Source of the DNA: Neotabrizicola shimadae
GTDB taxonomy: Bacteria > Pseudomonadota > Alphaproteobacteria > Rhodobacterales > Rhodobacteraceae
Reading direction: 5' to 3'
Assembly: GCF_019623905.1 (NCBI RefSeq)
Contig: NZ_CP069370.1
Location: 3,354,001 to 3,418,000, forward strand
Length of the DNA: 64,000 nucleotides
A program made the translations under genes and the position numbers. The notes under the pieces are model-generated. The model was not told the DNA's origin and did not search any database. It was given only the letters and a program-made list of their open reading frames with translations. Of this stretch, positions 45,123 to 54,588 are shown in pieces; the first letter of the stretch is position 1, and each line of letters begins with the position of its first letter.

Positions 45123-46609
45123 CCGCCTCCAACGAAGCTCTCGGTTGCCATGCCGGTGCCGCGACGCTGGAGGACGCCGCCCGCCAGGCCGGCAACGCCG
45201 GACTGCTGGACAGCTTCGCCGAGCTTTACCCCAAGGGGCCGCATGACAAGCCGCAAAGCATGTGCCCTGCCTTCGGCTCGCTCCGCGTGGGTCTCAGGAT
45301 GCGCCGTGTCGGCACCATCCTGTCGGGCAGCGCCTGCTGCGTCTACGGCCTGACCTTCGTGTCGCACTTCTACGGCGCGCGGCGCTCTGTCGGCTACGTA
45401 CCGTTCAACTCGGAAAGCCTCGTCACCGGCAAGCTCTTCGAAGACATTCGCGACGCCGTGCACGAGATGGCCGATCCCGCGCGATATGATGCGGTCGTGG
45501 TGACGAACCTCTGCGTCCCCACGGCGTCGGGTGTGCCTCTGCGACTGCTTCCGTCCGAGATCAACGGCGTCCGCATCATTGGCATCGACGTGCCGGGCTT
45601 CGGCGTACCGACCCATGCCGAGGCGAAGGACGTCCTGGCCGGCGCGATGCTGAAATATGCACGCGAGGAAATCATGGCGGGCCCGGTCGCCGCCCCCGCC
45701 GCGGGCCGCAGTGACCGCCCGACGGTCACCCTTCTGGGTGAGATGTTTCCAGCCGACCCAATGATGATCGGCGCTCTTCTAGCGCCGATGGGCCTGGCTG
45801 CCGGCCCGACCGTGCCCTGCCGCGAATGGCGCGAGCTCTACGCCGCGCTTGATTCCCAGGTCATAGCTGCCATCCACCCCTTCTACTCCGCCGCCGTGCG
45901 CGAGTTCGTTGCGGCAGGTCGCATGATCGTCGGCTCCGCACCCGTCGGTCATGACGGCACGATGGACTGGCTCGCCGCCATCGGCGCCGCCCATGGCGTG
46001 GCTCCCGAACGGATCGCCGCCGCTCAGAACGCCTTCGGCCCGGCCATCAAGGGCGCGCTGGCCGCGAACCCGGTCAAGGGCCGCATCACGCTCTCGGGCT
46101 ACGAAGGCAGCGAGTTGCTGGTCGCCCGCCTGCTGATCGAAAGCGGCGCGGAAATACCTTATGTCGGCACCGCCTGCGCCCGCACCGAGTGGAGCGAGGC
46201 CGACCGTGCATGGCTCGAATCGCGCGGCACCGTGGTCAAATACCGCGCGAGCCTTGAAGACGACCTCACCGCGATGGAAGCCTTCGCCCCTGATCTCGCC
46301 ATCGGCACGACGCCAGTGGTGCAGAAGGCCAAGCAGAAGGGCACCCCCGCGCTCTACTTCACCAACCTGATCTCGGCCCGTCCGCTGATGGGGCCGGCCG
46401 GGGCGGGCAGCTTGGCGCAGGTGGTCAACGCCGCCATCGCCGGCAAATCCCGCATGGACGAGATGCGCGCCTTCTTCGAAGGCGTGGGCGAAGGCGACAC
46501 GGCCGGCATCTGGGAGGGCGCACCGAACCTTCGCCCCGACTTCCGCGCCATTCATCAGAAAAAGCTCGACAAGGCCGCCAAGGCGGCCAAGGCCGAGGAG
46601 ATGATCTGA
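45119..46609 (+). CDS. bchY: Chlorophyllide reductase subunit Y
   Basis: NifD-like subunit of chlorophyllide a reductase. The 496-residue protein has the N-terminal [14 protein letters not shown] and the cysteine blocks [13 protein letters not shown] and [15 protein letters not shown] that ligate the [4Fe-4S] cluster with BchZ. Its stop overlaps the bchZ ATG (TGATG). Confidence 0.97.
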   Translation: MTASNEALGCHAGAATLEDAARQAGNAGLLDSFAELYPKGPHDKPQSMCPAFGSLRVGLRMRRVGTILSGSACCVYGLTFVSHFYGARRSVGYVPFNSESLVTGKLFEDIRDAVHEMADPARYDAVVVTNLCVPTASGVPLRLLPSEINGVRIIGIDVPGFGVPTHAEAKDVLAGAMLKYAREEIMAGPVAAPAAGRSDRPTVTLLGEMFPADPMMIGALLAPMGLAAGPTVPCREWRELYAALDSQVIAAIHPFYSAAVREFVAAGRMIVGSAPVGHDGTMDWLAAIGAAHGVAPERIAAAQNAFGPAIKGALAANPVKGRITLSGYEGSELLVARLLIESGAEIPYVGTACARTEWSEADRAWLESRGTVVKYRASLEDDLTAMEAFAPDLAIGTTPVVQKAKQKGTPALYFTNLISARPLMGPAGAGSLAQVVNAAIAGKSRMDEMRAFFEGVGEGDTAGIWEGAPNLRPDFRAIHQKKLDKAAKAAKAEEMI

Positions 46610-48087
46610 TGCTGGTACAGGATCATGATCGGGCGGGCGGCTATTGGGGGGCAGTCTATGCCTTCTGCGCCGTGAAGGGCCTGCAAGTGGTGATCGACGG
46701 CCCGGTCGGCTGCGAAAACCTGCCCGTCACCTCTGTCCTGCACTACACCGATGCCCTTCCTCCGCACGAACTGCCCATCGTTGTCACGGGCCTAGGCGAG
46801 GAAGAGCTGGGCCGCGAAGGCACCGAAGGTGCAATGAAGCGCGCCTGGAAGACACTCGACCCGGCGCTGCCCGCCGTGGTCGTCACCGGCTCCATCGCCG
46901 AGATGATCGGCGGCGGCGTCACGCCCATGGGCACCAATATCCAGCGGTTCCTGCCCCGAACGATCGACGAAGACCAATGGCAGGCCGCCGACCGCGCCAT
47001 CACGTGGCTCTTCACCGAATTCGGCCAGACCAAGGGCCGCATGCCGCCGGAAGCCCAGCGCCCCGACGGCGCGAAGCCACGGGTCAACATCATCGGTCCG
47101 ATCTACGGCACCTTCAACATGGCCTCGGACCTGCACGAAATCCGCCGCCTGGTCGAAGGCATCGGGGCCGAGGTCAACATGGTCTTCCCCATGGGCGCGC
47201 ACCTTGCCGAGATGCGCAACCTCGTGAATGCCGACGCCAACGTCGTCATGTACCGCGAGTTTGGCCGTGGCCTGGCGGAAGTCCTGGGCAAACCCTACCT
47301 GCAAGCCCCCATCGGCCTCGACAGCACCACACGCTTCCTGCGCTCCCTGGGCGAGATTCTGGGGCTCGACCCCGAGCCCTTCATCGCGCGCGAAAAGCAC
47401 TCCACGTTGAAGCCGCTCTGGGATCTCTGGCGCTCGGTCACGCAGGATTTCTTCGCCACCGCCTCCTTCGCCATCGTGGCCTCCGAAACCTACACCCGCG
47501 GCATCAGCCGTTTCCTGGAATCCGATCTCGGCCTGCCCTGCGCCTTTGCCGTGGCGCGCAAGCCGGGCGCCAAGACCAACAACGAAGAGGTCCGCGCCCT
47601 GCTGCGCCGGCACCGTCCGCTGGTGGTCATGGGCTCGATCAATGAGAAGATGTACCTGGCCGAGATGAAGGGCGGACATGGCCCCGCGCCCAGCTTCATT
47701 CCCGCGGGCTTTCCCGGAGCCGCGATACGCCGCGCTACCGGGACCCCGTTCATGGGCTATGGCGGGGCCGTCTATCTGCTGCAGGAAATCTGCAACAGCC
47801 TGTTCGATGCGTTGTTCCACATCCTGCCGCTCGGATCCGAGATGGACAGCGCCGCTGCCACGCCCACCACGCTGCGCCGAGACATGCCCTGGGATGCCGA
47901 TGCCCAGGCCGCTCTGGACCGCATCGTCGGCGAACATCCCGTCCTGACACGAATTTCCGCGGCGCGCGCCCTGCGCGACGCGGCCGAGAAGGCGGCGCTC
48001 GATCAAGGCGCCGAACGCGTAATCCTGGAAATGGTCGAAGCGCTGCACGACAGCGACCGACCGGCAAGAGTGGAGGCCAAGCAATGA
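46609..48087 (+). CDS. bchZ: Chlorophyllide reductase subunit Z
   Basis: NifK-like partner of BchY in chlorophyllide reduction. The 492-residue protein begins [16 protein letters not shown], has the cluster cysteine in [20 protein letters not shown] and a C-terminal PCP_red-like helical domain ([18 protein letters not shown]). Its stop overlaps pufQ (ATGA), joining pigment and reaction centre genes into one transcript. Confidence 0.97.
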   Translation: MLVQDHDRAGGYWGAVYAFCAVKGLQVVIDGPVGCENLPVTSVLHYTDALPPHELPIVVTGLGEEELGREGTEGAMKRAWKTLDPALPAVVVTGSIAEMIGGGVTPMGTNIQRFLPRTIDEDQWQAADRAITWLFTEFGQTKGRMPPEAQRPDGAKPRVNIIGPIYGTFNMASDLHEIRRLVEGIGAEVNMVFPMGAHLAEMRNLVNADANVVMYREFGRGLAEVLGKPYLQAPIGLDSTTRFLRSLGEILGLDPEPFIAREKHSTLKPLWDLWRSVTQDFFATASFAIVASETYTRGISRFLESDLGLPCAFAVARKPGAKTNNEEVRALLRRHRPLVVMGSINEKMYLAEMKGGHGPAPSFIPAGFPGAAIRRATGTPFMGYGGAVYLLQEICNSLFDALFHILPLGSEMDSAAATPTTLRRDMPWDADAQAALDRIVGEHPVLTRISAARALRDAAEKAALDQGAERVILEMVEALHDSDRPARVEAKQ

Positions 48088-48317
48088 GCGACCACACCGA
48101 TCCCGGCCCTGGCTTTGGGCGCCTGTCCCATGGCCCCCGGTCGTCCAAGGCCGAGTACCACCTCTATTTCACGGCGATCTTCCTGGTGGCCCTGCCGTTC
48201 GCGGTGTTGGCCTGGGTGGTTCGCCTGGTGATCGACCGGCATCTGCCGCCGCAGGGCCCGCTGGCCCGCGCGCTGGCCGAGGCCCACGCGATCACGCCCG
48301 AGATCTTCCGGCACTGA
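48084..48317 (+). CDS. pufQ: PufQ, pigment synthesis/assembly regulator
   Basis: A 77-residue protein with one membrane span (about 29-50, [21 protein letters not shown]), matching PufQ in size and place. PufQ stimulates early tetrapyrrole flow, probably acting on ferrochelatase or as a pigment carrier. Coupled to bchZ by a four-base overlap. Confidence 0.93.
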   Translation: MSDHTDPGPGFGRLSHGPRSSKAEYHLYFTAIFLVALPFAVLAWVVRLVIDRHLPPQGPLARALAEAHAITPEIFRH

Positions 48318-48367
48318 CCGGAAGAGAAGACCCCGACGCGGTGCGCCCGCCCGTCACGGTCAAAGAA

Positions 48368-48403
48368 TTCGGCAGGGGCCGGGGAAACCCCGTGCCTGCC
48401 GAA
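48368..48403 (+). promoter_or_regulatory. Hairpin in the pufQ-pufB leader
   Basis: Nine-bp outer stem (48368-48376 with 48395-48403), an interior loop and a five-bp inner GC stem with an AAA loop. It lies 82 bp before pufB, where puf mRNA of related species is processed. It probably shields the 5' end of the stable pufBA message. Confidence 0.7.
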
Positions 48404-48485
48404 ATAGTGCGGGAAGCCTGAAAGGGCGACCCGGCCGACCTGGCCGCAGGGTATGCGGCGTCAGTCTGCCCATCCGGAGGATAGT

Positions 48486-48638
48486 ATGGCTGATAAATCC
48501 GACCTGAGCTTCACAGGTCTGACCGACGAGCAGGCGCAGGAACTGCACTCGGTGTATATGAGCGGGCTCTGGCTCTTCGTGGCCATCGCCGTCGTCGCTC
48601 ATATCGCCACGTACATCTGGCGCCCGTGGTTCGGCTGA
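48486..48638 (+). CDS. pufB: Light-harvesting 1 beta polypeptide
   Basis: A 50-residue antenna peptide: polar N terminus, one span and WRPWFG at the C terminus. The pigment-binding histidine is in [13 protein letters not shown], and [18 protein letters not shown] is typical. A strong GGAGG precedes the ATG. Confidence 0.97.
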   Translation: MADKSDLSFTGLTDEQAQELHSVYMSGLWLFVAIAVVAHIATYIWRPWFG

Positions 48639-48651
48639 GGAGAAAAAGAAA

Positions 48652-48825
48652 ATGTCCAAGTTCTACAAGATATGGATGATCTTCGATCCTCGTCGCGTCT
48701 TCGTGGCGCAGGGGGTCTTTCTGTTCCTCCTGGCCGCGATGATCCACCTCGTGGTGCTGTCGAACGGCGTGAACTGGTTCCAGATCGCGGCGTCGCACAA
48801 CCCTGCCCCGGCTGCTTCCGAGTAA
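48652..48825 (+). CDS. pufA: Light-harvesting 1 alpha polypeptide
   Basis: A 57-residue antenna peptide beginning [20 protein letters not shown], nearly the same as Rhodobacter LH1 alpha. One span follows, with the bacteriochlorophyll ligand His32 (AAMIHLVVL). Starts 13 bases after pufB, with GAGGAGA as ribosome binding site. Confidence 0.97.
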   Translation: MSKFYKIWMIFDPRRVFVAQGVFLFLLAAMIHLVVLSNGVNWFQIAASHNPAPAASE

Positions 48826-48845
48826 CCGTCAGGTAACAGCACGGA

Positions 48846-48871
48846 CACGGGCGGGTAGCAACCCGCCCGTG
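48846..48871 (+). promoter_or_regulatory. Stable hairpin between pufA and pufL
   Basis: Perfect 11-bp GC stem (arms 48846-48856 and 48861-48871) with a four-base loop. In Rhodobacter such a hairpin blocks 3' exonucleases and makes pufBA mRNA outlast pufLMX, giving excess LH1 over reaction centre. No T-tract. Confidence 0.88.
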
Positions 48872-48954
48872 CCCGGACCCAATGCGCAACATAACGGCAC
48901 GCTCCCGCGCCACGCGCCCGGCAGGGAACGTCCCGCAACAGCGGAGACGCGGGC

Positions 48955-49803
48955 ATGGCCTTGCTCAGCTTCGAACGAAAATATCGCGTGCCTGGAGGCA
49001 CGCTGGTGGGCGGGAACCTGTTCGACTTCTGGGTCGGACCCTTCTTCGTCGGCTTCTTCGGTGTCACCACAATCTTCTTTGCCGCACTGGGAACGATCCT
49101 CATCCTCTGGGGGGCGGTGCTGCAAGGCACCTGGAATCCCTGGCTGATCTCGATCAACCCACCACCCATCGAAATGGGCTTGGCTGCGGCCCCGCTGAAC
49201 GAAGGCGGGCTGTGGCAGATCATCACCATCTGCGCCATCGGCGCCTTTGTCAGCTGGGCCATGCGCGAGGTGGAGATCTGCCGCAAGCTTGGGATCGGCT
49301 ACCACGTTCCCGTCGCCTTTGCCGTCGCGATCTTCGCCTATGTCACGCTGGTCGTGATCCGGCCGATCCTGATGGGGGCCTGGGGCTATGCCTTCCCCTA
49401 CGGCATCTTCTCGCACCTCGATTGGGTGTCGAACACCGGCTACACCTACGGCAACTTCCACTACAATCCGGCGCACATGATCGCGGTGAGCTTCTTCTTC
49501 ACCAACGCGCTCGCGCTTTCCCTGCACGGCGGCCTGATCCTTTCGGCGGCCAACCCGGAAAAAGGCAAGGAAATGCGCACCCCGGATCACGAGGACACCT
49601 ATTTCCGTGACCTCATCGGCTATTCGGTCGGCACGCTCGGCATCCACCGCCTGGGCCTGTTCCTCGCGCTGAGTGCCGGCTTCTGGTCGGCCATCTGCAT
49701 CGTGATTTCCGGGACGATCTGGTTCGATCAATGGGTCGACTGGTGGAACTGGTGGCTGAACCTGCCCTGGTGGGCCGGTACCGCAGGAGGCATCAATGGC
49801 TGA
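48955..49803 (+). CDS. pufL: Reaction centre L subunit
   Basis: Core pigment and quinone-binding subunit with five spans, 282 residues. Conserved [20 protein letters not shown] terminus; special-pair and iron histidines are in [22 protein letters not shown] and [12 protein letters not shown]. Overlaps pufM by eight bases. Confidence 0.99.
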   Translation: MALLSFERKYRVPGGTLVGGNLFDFWVGPFFVGFFGVTTIFFAALGTILILWGAVLQGTWNPWLISINPPPIEMGLAAAPLNEGGLWQIITICAIGAFVSWAMREVEICRKLGIGYHVPVAFAVAIFAYVTLVVIRPILMGAWGYAFPYGIFSHLDWVSNTGYTYGNFHYNPAHMIAVSFFFTNALALSLHGGLILSAANPEKGKEMRTPDHEDTYFRDLIGYSVGTLGIHRLGLFLALSAGFWSAICIVISGTIWFDQWVDWWNWWLNLPWWAGTAGGING

Positions 49804-50719
49804 GTATCAGAACATCTTCACCCAGGTTCAGGTGCGCGGCCACGCCGAAGCGGGCCTTGTCGAGGACGTGGAGGTTCGCAACCGCACCGGCGCCGGCGGG
49901 TTCTCGAACCTGCTTGGCTGGTTCGGCAACGCCCAGATTGGCCCGATCTATCTTGGCACCATGGGCGTTATCTCGCTGGCCACCGGCGCCATCTGGTTCA
50001 TGCTGGTCGGCGCCTGGTTCTGGTACCAGGCGGGCTTCAACCCGGCCGTCTTCATGCGGGACCTGTTCTGGTTCAGCCTGGAACCCCCGGCCGAAGAGTA
50101 CGGCCTAGGCTTCGCGCCTATCGCCGAAGGCGGTCTCTGGATCATCGCCAGCTTCTTCCTGCTGATCTCGGTACTGACCTGGTGGGTCCGCACCTGGCTG
50201 CGGGCCCAGGCGCTTGGCATGGGCAAGCACATCTCCTGGGCCTTCGCCTCGGCGATCTGGCTCTTCCTGGTGCTTGGCCTGATCCGTCCGATCCTGATGG
50301 GTTCCTGGAGCCATGCCGTGCCCTACGGCATCTTCACCCACCTCGACTGGACCAACCTGTTCTCGCTGACCTACGGCAACCTGTTCTACAACCCGTTCCA
50401 CGCGCTCTCGATCGCCTTCCTCTATGGGTCGGCGCTGCTGTTCGCGATGCACGGGGCGACGATCCTCGCCGTCTCCCGCTTCGGCGGCGACCGCGAGCTG
50501 GAACAGATCGCCGACCGTGGCACCGCCTCGGAACGCGCCGCCCTCTTCTGGCGCTGGACGATGGGCTTCAACGCCACGATGGAGGGCATCCACCGGTGGG
50601 CCTGGTGGTTCGCCGTTCTGGTGACGCTGACCGGCGGCATCGGCATCCTCCTGACCGGTACCGTCGTCGACAACTGGTTCGTCTGGGCGCAGCAGCACGG
50701 CTACGCGCCGTTGGATTGA
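49796..50719 (+). CDS. pufM: Reaction centre M subunit
   Basis: Five-span partner of PufL, 307 residues, binding bacteriochlorophyll, quinone QA and the carotenoid. Starts [14 protein letters not shown]; iron/special-pair histidines are in [22 protein letters not shown] and [10 protein letters not shown]. No pufC follows, so cytochrome c2 is the likely electron donor. Confidence 0.99.
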   Translation: MAEYQNIFTQVQVRGHAEAGLVEDVEVRNRTGAGGFSNLLGWFGNAQIGPIYLGTMGVISLATGAIWFMLVGAWFWYQAGFNPAVFMRDLFWFSLEPPAEEYGLGFAPIAEGGLWIIASFFLLISVLTWWVRTWLRAQALGMGKHISWAFASAIWLFLVLGLIRPILMGSWSHAVPYGIFTHLDWTNLFSLTYGNLFYNPFHALSIAFLYGSALLFAMHGATILAVSRFGGDRELEQIADRGTASERAALFWRWTMGFNATMEGIHRWAWWFAVLVTLTGGIGILLTGTVVDNWFVWAQQHGYAPLD

Positions 50720-50729
50720 GGAGACCGTG

Positions 50730-50957
50730 ATGTCTGACAAACCCTACTTCCACGAACCGAACCATACCATCCATCTCCGGGTCTGGGCCCTGGGCCAGAT
50801 GGTGTGGGGGGCATTCCTCGGCGGTCTCTTCCTCGCCGTTATCGCGGCCGTCCTGATCGGCATCTGGATCGTCGGCCAGCTCTTGCCCGAACAAAGCAAG
50901 CAGGCCCCTTCGCCCTACTCGGCAATCGTCATCGAAAGTCCCGAGCGGTCGGCCTGA
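50730..50957 (+). CDS. pufX: PufX, LH1 ring-opening protein
   Basis: A 75-residue protein with one span and a GxxxG-type helix contact (GAFLGG). In Rhodobacter PufX opens the LH1 ring so quinone can leave, and organises dimeric core complexes. The sequence is divergent but length, place after pufM and layout (SDKPYFHEPNHTIHLRVWALGQM then span, LLPEQ) fit. ATG follows GAGGAGA. Its presence ties the organism to the Rhodobacter clade. Confidence 0.9.
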   Translation: MSDKPYFHEPNHTIHLRVWALGQMVWGAFLGGLFLAVIAAVLIGIWIVGQLLPEQSKQAPSPYSAIVIESPERSA

Positions 50958-50962
50958 CCCAT

Positions 50963-50996
50963 CCCCGGACGTGCATCCCGTGCGTCCGGGGGTTTT
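50963..50996 (+). terminator. Rho-independent terminator after pufX
   Basis: Nine-bp GC stem (arms 50963-50971 and 50983-50991) followed by GTTTT, five bases after the pufX stop. Ends the bchC-pufX superoperon before dxs. Confidence 0.85.
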
Positions 50997-51131
50997 GCGT
51001 CCGGGTCACAGCCGACCCGGATCCTGGGCCCACCACGGCCCGGTTCCCTTCCTGTTGGCGACAGGCACCTGGTGCCGCATGGCTTGCCAAGCGGCACCCT
51101 TTTCAGCCCGGCTCATCGGAGGACGCAACCC

Positions 51132-53057
51132 ATGAGCGACCAACCCACTTCGACCTCGATCCTCGACAGGGTCTCGGGCCCCGCAGACCTCAAGGCTCTG
51201 TCCGACGGCGAGCTTTCACAACTGGCCGCGGAACTCCGGCGCGAAACCATCGACACCGTCAGCCGCACCGGCGGCCACCTCGGCTCGTCGCTTGGCGTGG
51301 TCGAACTGACCGTTGCACTTCATGCCGTGTTCAACACGCCGCTGGACAAGCTGATCTGGGACGTCGGCCACCAGTGCTATCCGCACAAGATCCTCACCGG
51401 CCGCCGCGACCGCATGGGAACGCTGCGCCAGGCGGGCGGGCTCTCCGGCTTTACCAAGCGGTCCGAAAGCCCCTATGATCCCTTCGGCGCCGCCCATTCC
51501 TCCACTTCGATTTCAGCGGCGCTCGGTTTTGCCGTGGGGCGCGAGATGGGGATGCCGGTCGGCGACACCATCGCCGTCATTGGCGACGGCGCCATCACCG
51601 CAGGCATGGCCTACGAGGCACTGAACCATGCCGGCCACCTGAAATCCCGCCTCTTCGTCGTGCTGAACGACAACGACATGTCGATCGCGCCCCCGGTTGG
51701 GGCGTTGCAGCGGTATCTGAACCAGATTGCCGCCAAGGGTCCTCTCGCCGCGCTGAAGGCCGCAGCCGAAGGGTTCGAATCCCAGCTTCCCGGCCCGGTC
51801 CGCGAAGGTGCGCGCCGCGCGCGCCAGATGGTCACCGGCCTGCCGGGCGGCGCCACGCTGTTCGAGGAGTTCGGTTTCGAATACATCGGCCCCATCGACG
51901 GGCATGACATGGACCAGCTCCTCACCACGTTGCGCGCCGCCCGCGCGCGGGCGTCCGGCCCCGTGCTGATCCACTGCGTCACTGTCAAGGGAAAGGGCTA
52001 CGCCCCGGCCGAACGTGCCGACGACAAGTACCACGGTGTCGCAAAATTCGATGTCGCCACCGGCCAACAGGCCAAGTCGGCGTCAAACGCACCAAGCTAC
52101 ACCGCCGTCTTCGGCCAGCGCCTGACGGAAGAAGCCGCCCGCGACCCCGCCATCGTGGCGATCACCGCGGCCATGCCGGGTGGCACGGGCCTCGACGTCA
52201 TGGCGCGCCGCTTCCCCGCCCGCGTTTTCGACGTGGGTATCGCCGAACAGCACGGCGTGACCTTCGCCGCCGGCCTTGCCGCAGCCGGGATGAAGCCGTT
52301 CTGCGCCATCTACTCCAGCTTCCTTCAGCGCGGATACGATCAGATCGTGCACGACGTCGCCCTGCAGAATCTGCCTGTCCGCTTTGCCATCGACCGCGCC
52401 GGTCTCGTGGGCCAGGACGGCGCCACCCATGCGGGCGCCTTCGACATCTGCTTTCTCGCCAACCTGCCCAACATGACCGTCATGGCCGCAGGCGATGAAG
52501 CCGACCTCTGCCACATGATCGCCACTGCTGTCGCGCATGATCAGGGCCCCATTGCCTTCCGCTACCCGCGGGGCGAAGGAATGGGCGTCGACATGCCCGA
52601 CCGCGGCATCCCACTGCCTCTTGGCAAGGGCCGCATCCTGCGCGAGGGCCGCGACGTCGCCCTCCTGTCATTCGGCGCCCATCTGGGCGAGGTTCTCGCT
52701 GCCGCGGACCTTCTGGAACAGGACGGTATCTCGGTCACCGTTGCCGATGCGCGCTTCGCCAAGCCGCTCGACACCGACCTGATCGACCGACTGCTCAACC
52801 ACCATCCCGCGCTCATCACGGTGGAACAGGGCTCTACAGGGGGGTTCGGAGCACTGGTGCTGCATTATCTGGCCGCCAGCGGTCTTCTCGAACAAGGCCG
52901 CGCAATCCGCACCATGACACTGCCCGACCGCTTCATCGACCAGGCCAGCCCAACTCAAATGTACGATTGGGCCGGCATGTCGCGAATCCATATCCGAGAT
53001 CTTGCAGTTGGACTTTCCCGCCCGACCCGAGGCACGAAAGTTGTCAGGCTGTGTTGA
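51132..53057 (+). CDS. dxs: 1-Deoxy-D-xylulose-5-phosphate synthase
   Basis: Thiamine-diphosphate enzyme of the MEP pathway, joining pyruvate and glyceraldehyde 3-phosphate. The 641-residue protein has [18 protein letters not shown], the TPP motif GDGAITAG through NDND, and the C-terminal transketolase domain. It supplies IPP to idi, crtE and bchP in this cluster. ATG at 51132 follows ggaggacg. Its last codons carry a PpsR operator. Confidence 0.97.
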   Translation: MSDQPTSTSILDRVSGPADLKALSDGELSQLAAELRRETIDTVSRTGGHLGSSLGVVELTVALHAVFNTPLDKLIWDVGHQCYPHKILTGRRDRMGTLRQAGGLSGFTKRSESPYDPFGAAHSSTSISAALGFAVGREMGMPVGDTIAVIGDGAITAGMAYEALNHAGHLKSRLFVVLNDNDMSIAPPVGALQRYLNQIAAKGPLAALKAAAEGFESQLPGPVREGARRARQMVTGLPGGATLFEEFGFEYIGPIDGHDMDQLLTTLRAARARASGPVLIHCVTVKGKGYAPAERADDKYHGVAKFDVATGQQAKSASNAPSYTAVFGQRLTEEAARDPAIVAITAAMPGGTGLDVMARRFPARVFDVGIAEQHGVTFAAGLAAAGMKPFCAIYSSFLQRGYDQIVHDVALQNLPVRFAIDRAGLVGQDGATHAGAFDICFLANLPNMTVMAAGDEADLCHMIATAVAHDQGPIAFRYPRGEGMGVDMPDRGIPLPLGKGRILREGRDVALLSFGAHLGEVLAAADLLEQDGISVTVADARFAKPLDTDLIDRLLNHHPALITVEQGSTGGFGALVLHYLAASGLLEQGRAIRTMTLPDRFIDQASPTQMYDWAGMSRIHIRDLAVGLSRPTRGTKVVRLC

Positions 53058-53059
53058 CA
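53042..53059. promoter_or_regulatory. PpsR/CrtJ operator overlapping the dxs stop
   Basis: Perfect TGT-N12-ACA (TGTCAGGCTGTGTTGACA) spanning the dxs TGA. It ends in TTGACA (53054-53059), a consensus -35; a possible -10 GATACT lies 19 bp later. This matches the bchC layout and points to PpsR control of the next gene. Confidence 0.78.
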
Positions 53060-53094
53060 CAATGATGTAGAGCGTCGCGATACTCTTGCAATTC

Positions 53095-53112
53095 TGTAAA
53101 CCTCCGTGAAAA
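53095..53112. promoter_or_regulatory. Degenerate PpsR operator before the PAS-zinc gene
   Basis: TGT-N12-AAA (TGTAAACCTCCGTGAAAA), one mismatch from consensus, 53 bp from the perfect copy (five helical turns). Possible weaker partner site. Confidence 0.45.
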
Positions 53113-53167
53113 ACTCGGGCAGCTTCCGGAAGGAAGGGTCGAGGAATCATACCGAACGGGTCGGCGC

Positions 53168-53743
53168 GTGAGGTTTCAGCAGCTCTATTATGTGCTGGAC
53201 ACACAGTACCGCATCCTCTGGGTGGGCGGTGACTGGGACGAGTTTGCGCTCGCCAATGCCGGCGAGGCTGCCCGCTCGAACGAGGTGCTTTCCACCTCTC
53301 TCTTTACCCACATTGTCGACCAGCCCACAGCCGATGCCGTTGTCCGCCTTGTCGATGTGGTCCGCGCTTCGCAGGCTCCGTTGCGGATAGACTACCGATG
53401 TGACAGCCCCACGATGCTGCGCCGATATCAGATGACCATCCAGCCGATGCGGGACGACCGCGTGCTTCTGGTGCATGACCTTCGGGATGCCCGCACATTC
53501 CATCAGCCGCTCACCCACTGGAAGTACCGCAAGGATGCCCACCACCTGAAATGTTCGTTCTGCTGCTCCGTTGGCACCGGACCGGGCGAGTGGACCCTTC
53601 CCGAAAACCTCACCGGACCGCATCCGGAAGAAGTCGCCTATACGATGTGCCCGTCCTGCAGCGGGCGGGTGGATGAAGCGATCTCGTCACTTGTTGCGAA
53701 CCGCAGCCCCAAGAACCCTGTAACTGGCGGCTTCGGTCCCTGA
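53168..53743 (+). CDS. Unrecognised protein: PAS-like domain plus four-cysteine zinc-ribbon-like tail
   Basis: A 191-residue soluble protein starting at GTG 53168. Residues 1-110 look like a PAS fold (YVLDTQYRILWVGGDWDEFALANAG, then MTIQPMRDDRVLLVHDLRDA at the end). Residues 125-170 hold CxxC pairs at Cys129/Cys132 and Cys161/Cys164, plus Cys133, fitting one Zn2+ or Fe-S site. I do not recognise the family. A perfect PpsR operator over a TTGACA element precedes it, so it should be made with the photosystem. It may be a redox or light-linked regulator or assembly factor; that is inference. Confidence 0.88.
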   Translation: MRFQQLYYVLDTQYRILWVGGDWDEFALANAGEAARSNEVLSTSLFTHIVDQPTADAVVRLVDVVRASQAPLRIDYRCDSPTMLRRYQMTIQPMRDDRVLLVHDLRDARTFHQPLTHWKYRKDAHHLKCSFCCSVGTGPGEWTLPENLTGPHPEEVAYTMCPSCSGRVDEAISSLVANRSPKNPVTGGFGP

Positions 53744-53787
53744 AGACACCAATCTGGGAAAGTCCGCGTCAAGTCTCGCGGCTGAAA

Positions 53788-53823
53788 CAATGTCCGACAA
53801 TCTTGCCACAATGTCTGACATTG
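53788..53823. promoter_or_regulatory. Twin operators upstream of the GntR regulator
   Basis: Perfect palindrome CAATGTCTGACATTG at 53809-53823 and an imperfect copy CAATGTCCGACAATC at 53788-53802, exactly 21 bp (two helical turns) apart. This suits autoregulation by the FadR-type protein encoded next. Confidence 0.75.
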
Positions 53824-53871
53824 CGTAGCGTGGCTGGATTGGCCGGCACTTGGCGGCCACCGGAGATTCGC

Positions 53872-54588
53872 TTGACCGACCGTCCCGCAGAACCTGCGAA
53901 GGAAACGAAGCGCCCGCGCGATGTCGCGCAGCTTCTCGCGGCCTTGGTCGAGGAAGAAGGTCTGGGAATCGGCGACCGTCTCCCGCCCGAAGTCGAACTT
54001 GCCCGCCGCCTGGGCATCGGACGCTCCACCGTGCGCGAGGCGCTGCGCCAGTGGGAAAGCCTGGGCATCATCACCCGCAACAAGGGCGGCGGCACCCGGA
54101 TCGTGGCTGAAGTCTCGACCCGTTCGCTGCACCTGCCGCTGACCGTGCAGATCGAGGCCGACAGCCTCAGCCGGATGCTGGCCGTCCGCCGCCCACTGGA
54201 GATCGAGGCCGTCCGCATCGCCACCCGCGTCGCGGACGAGGCCGCGCGCCGCAAGATCATGCTGCGGATGCTGGAGCTGATGGAGGTCTATGAGGCAGGC
54301 GAGGATTGGCGCCCCGCCGACCGTCTGTTCCACGCCGCAATTCACGATGCAACGGGCAATCCCCTGTTCGCCAAGGTGATTCACCAGATCCACCGCGCCT
54401 TCCACGACCTTTACGACGCCCCCTTCGACCAGCCGCAACTCGGCGCCTCGACCATCCCCGCGCACCGCCCGCTCGCAGAGGCCATCGCGGCAGGTGACGA
54501 GGACCGCGCCGTCGCCATCATCTCCGGCATCCTGTCCGACGTGGACGAAGCCGCCATCCAGATCGCCCGAGGACTTCATGCCGGATAA
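53872..54588 (+). CDS. FadR-subfamily GntR transcriptional regulator
   Basis: A 238-residue regulator: winged helix-turn-helix at about 15-78 (DRLPPEVELARRLGIGRSTV) and an all-helical FCD ligand domain with metal-type residues (D-x-x-FH and H). I chose a TTG at 53872, six bases after GGAG; TTG at 53803 is in frame but lies inside the operators. It likely controls the following PLP enzyme and ABC importer. Ligand unknown. Confidence 0.9.
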   Translation: MTDRPAEPAKETKRPRDVAQLLAALVEEEGLGIGDRLPPEVELARRLGIGRSTVREALRQWESLGIITRNKGGGTRIVAEVSTRSLHLPLTVQIEADSLSRMLAVRRPLEIEAVRIATRVADEAARRKIMLRMLELMEVYEAGEDWRPADRLFHAAIHDATGNPLFAKVIHQIHRAFHDLYDAPFDQPQLGASTIPAHRPLAEAIAAGDEDRAVAIISGILSDVDEAAIQIARGLHAG

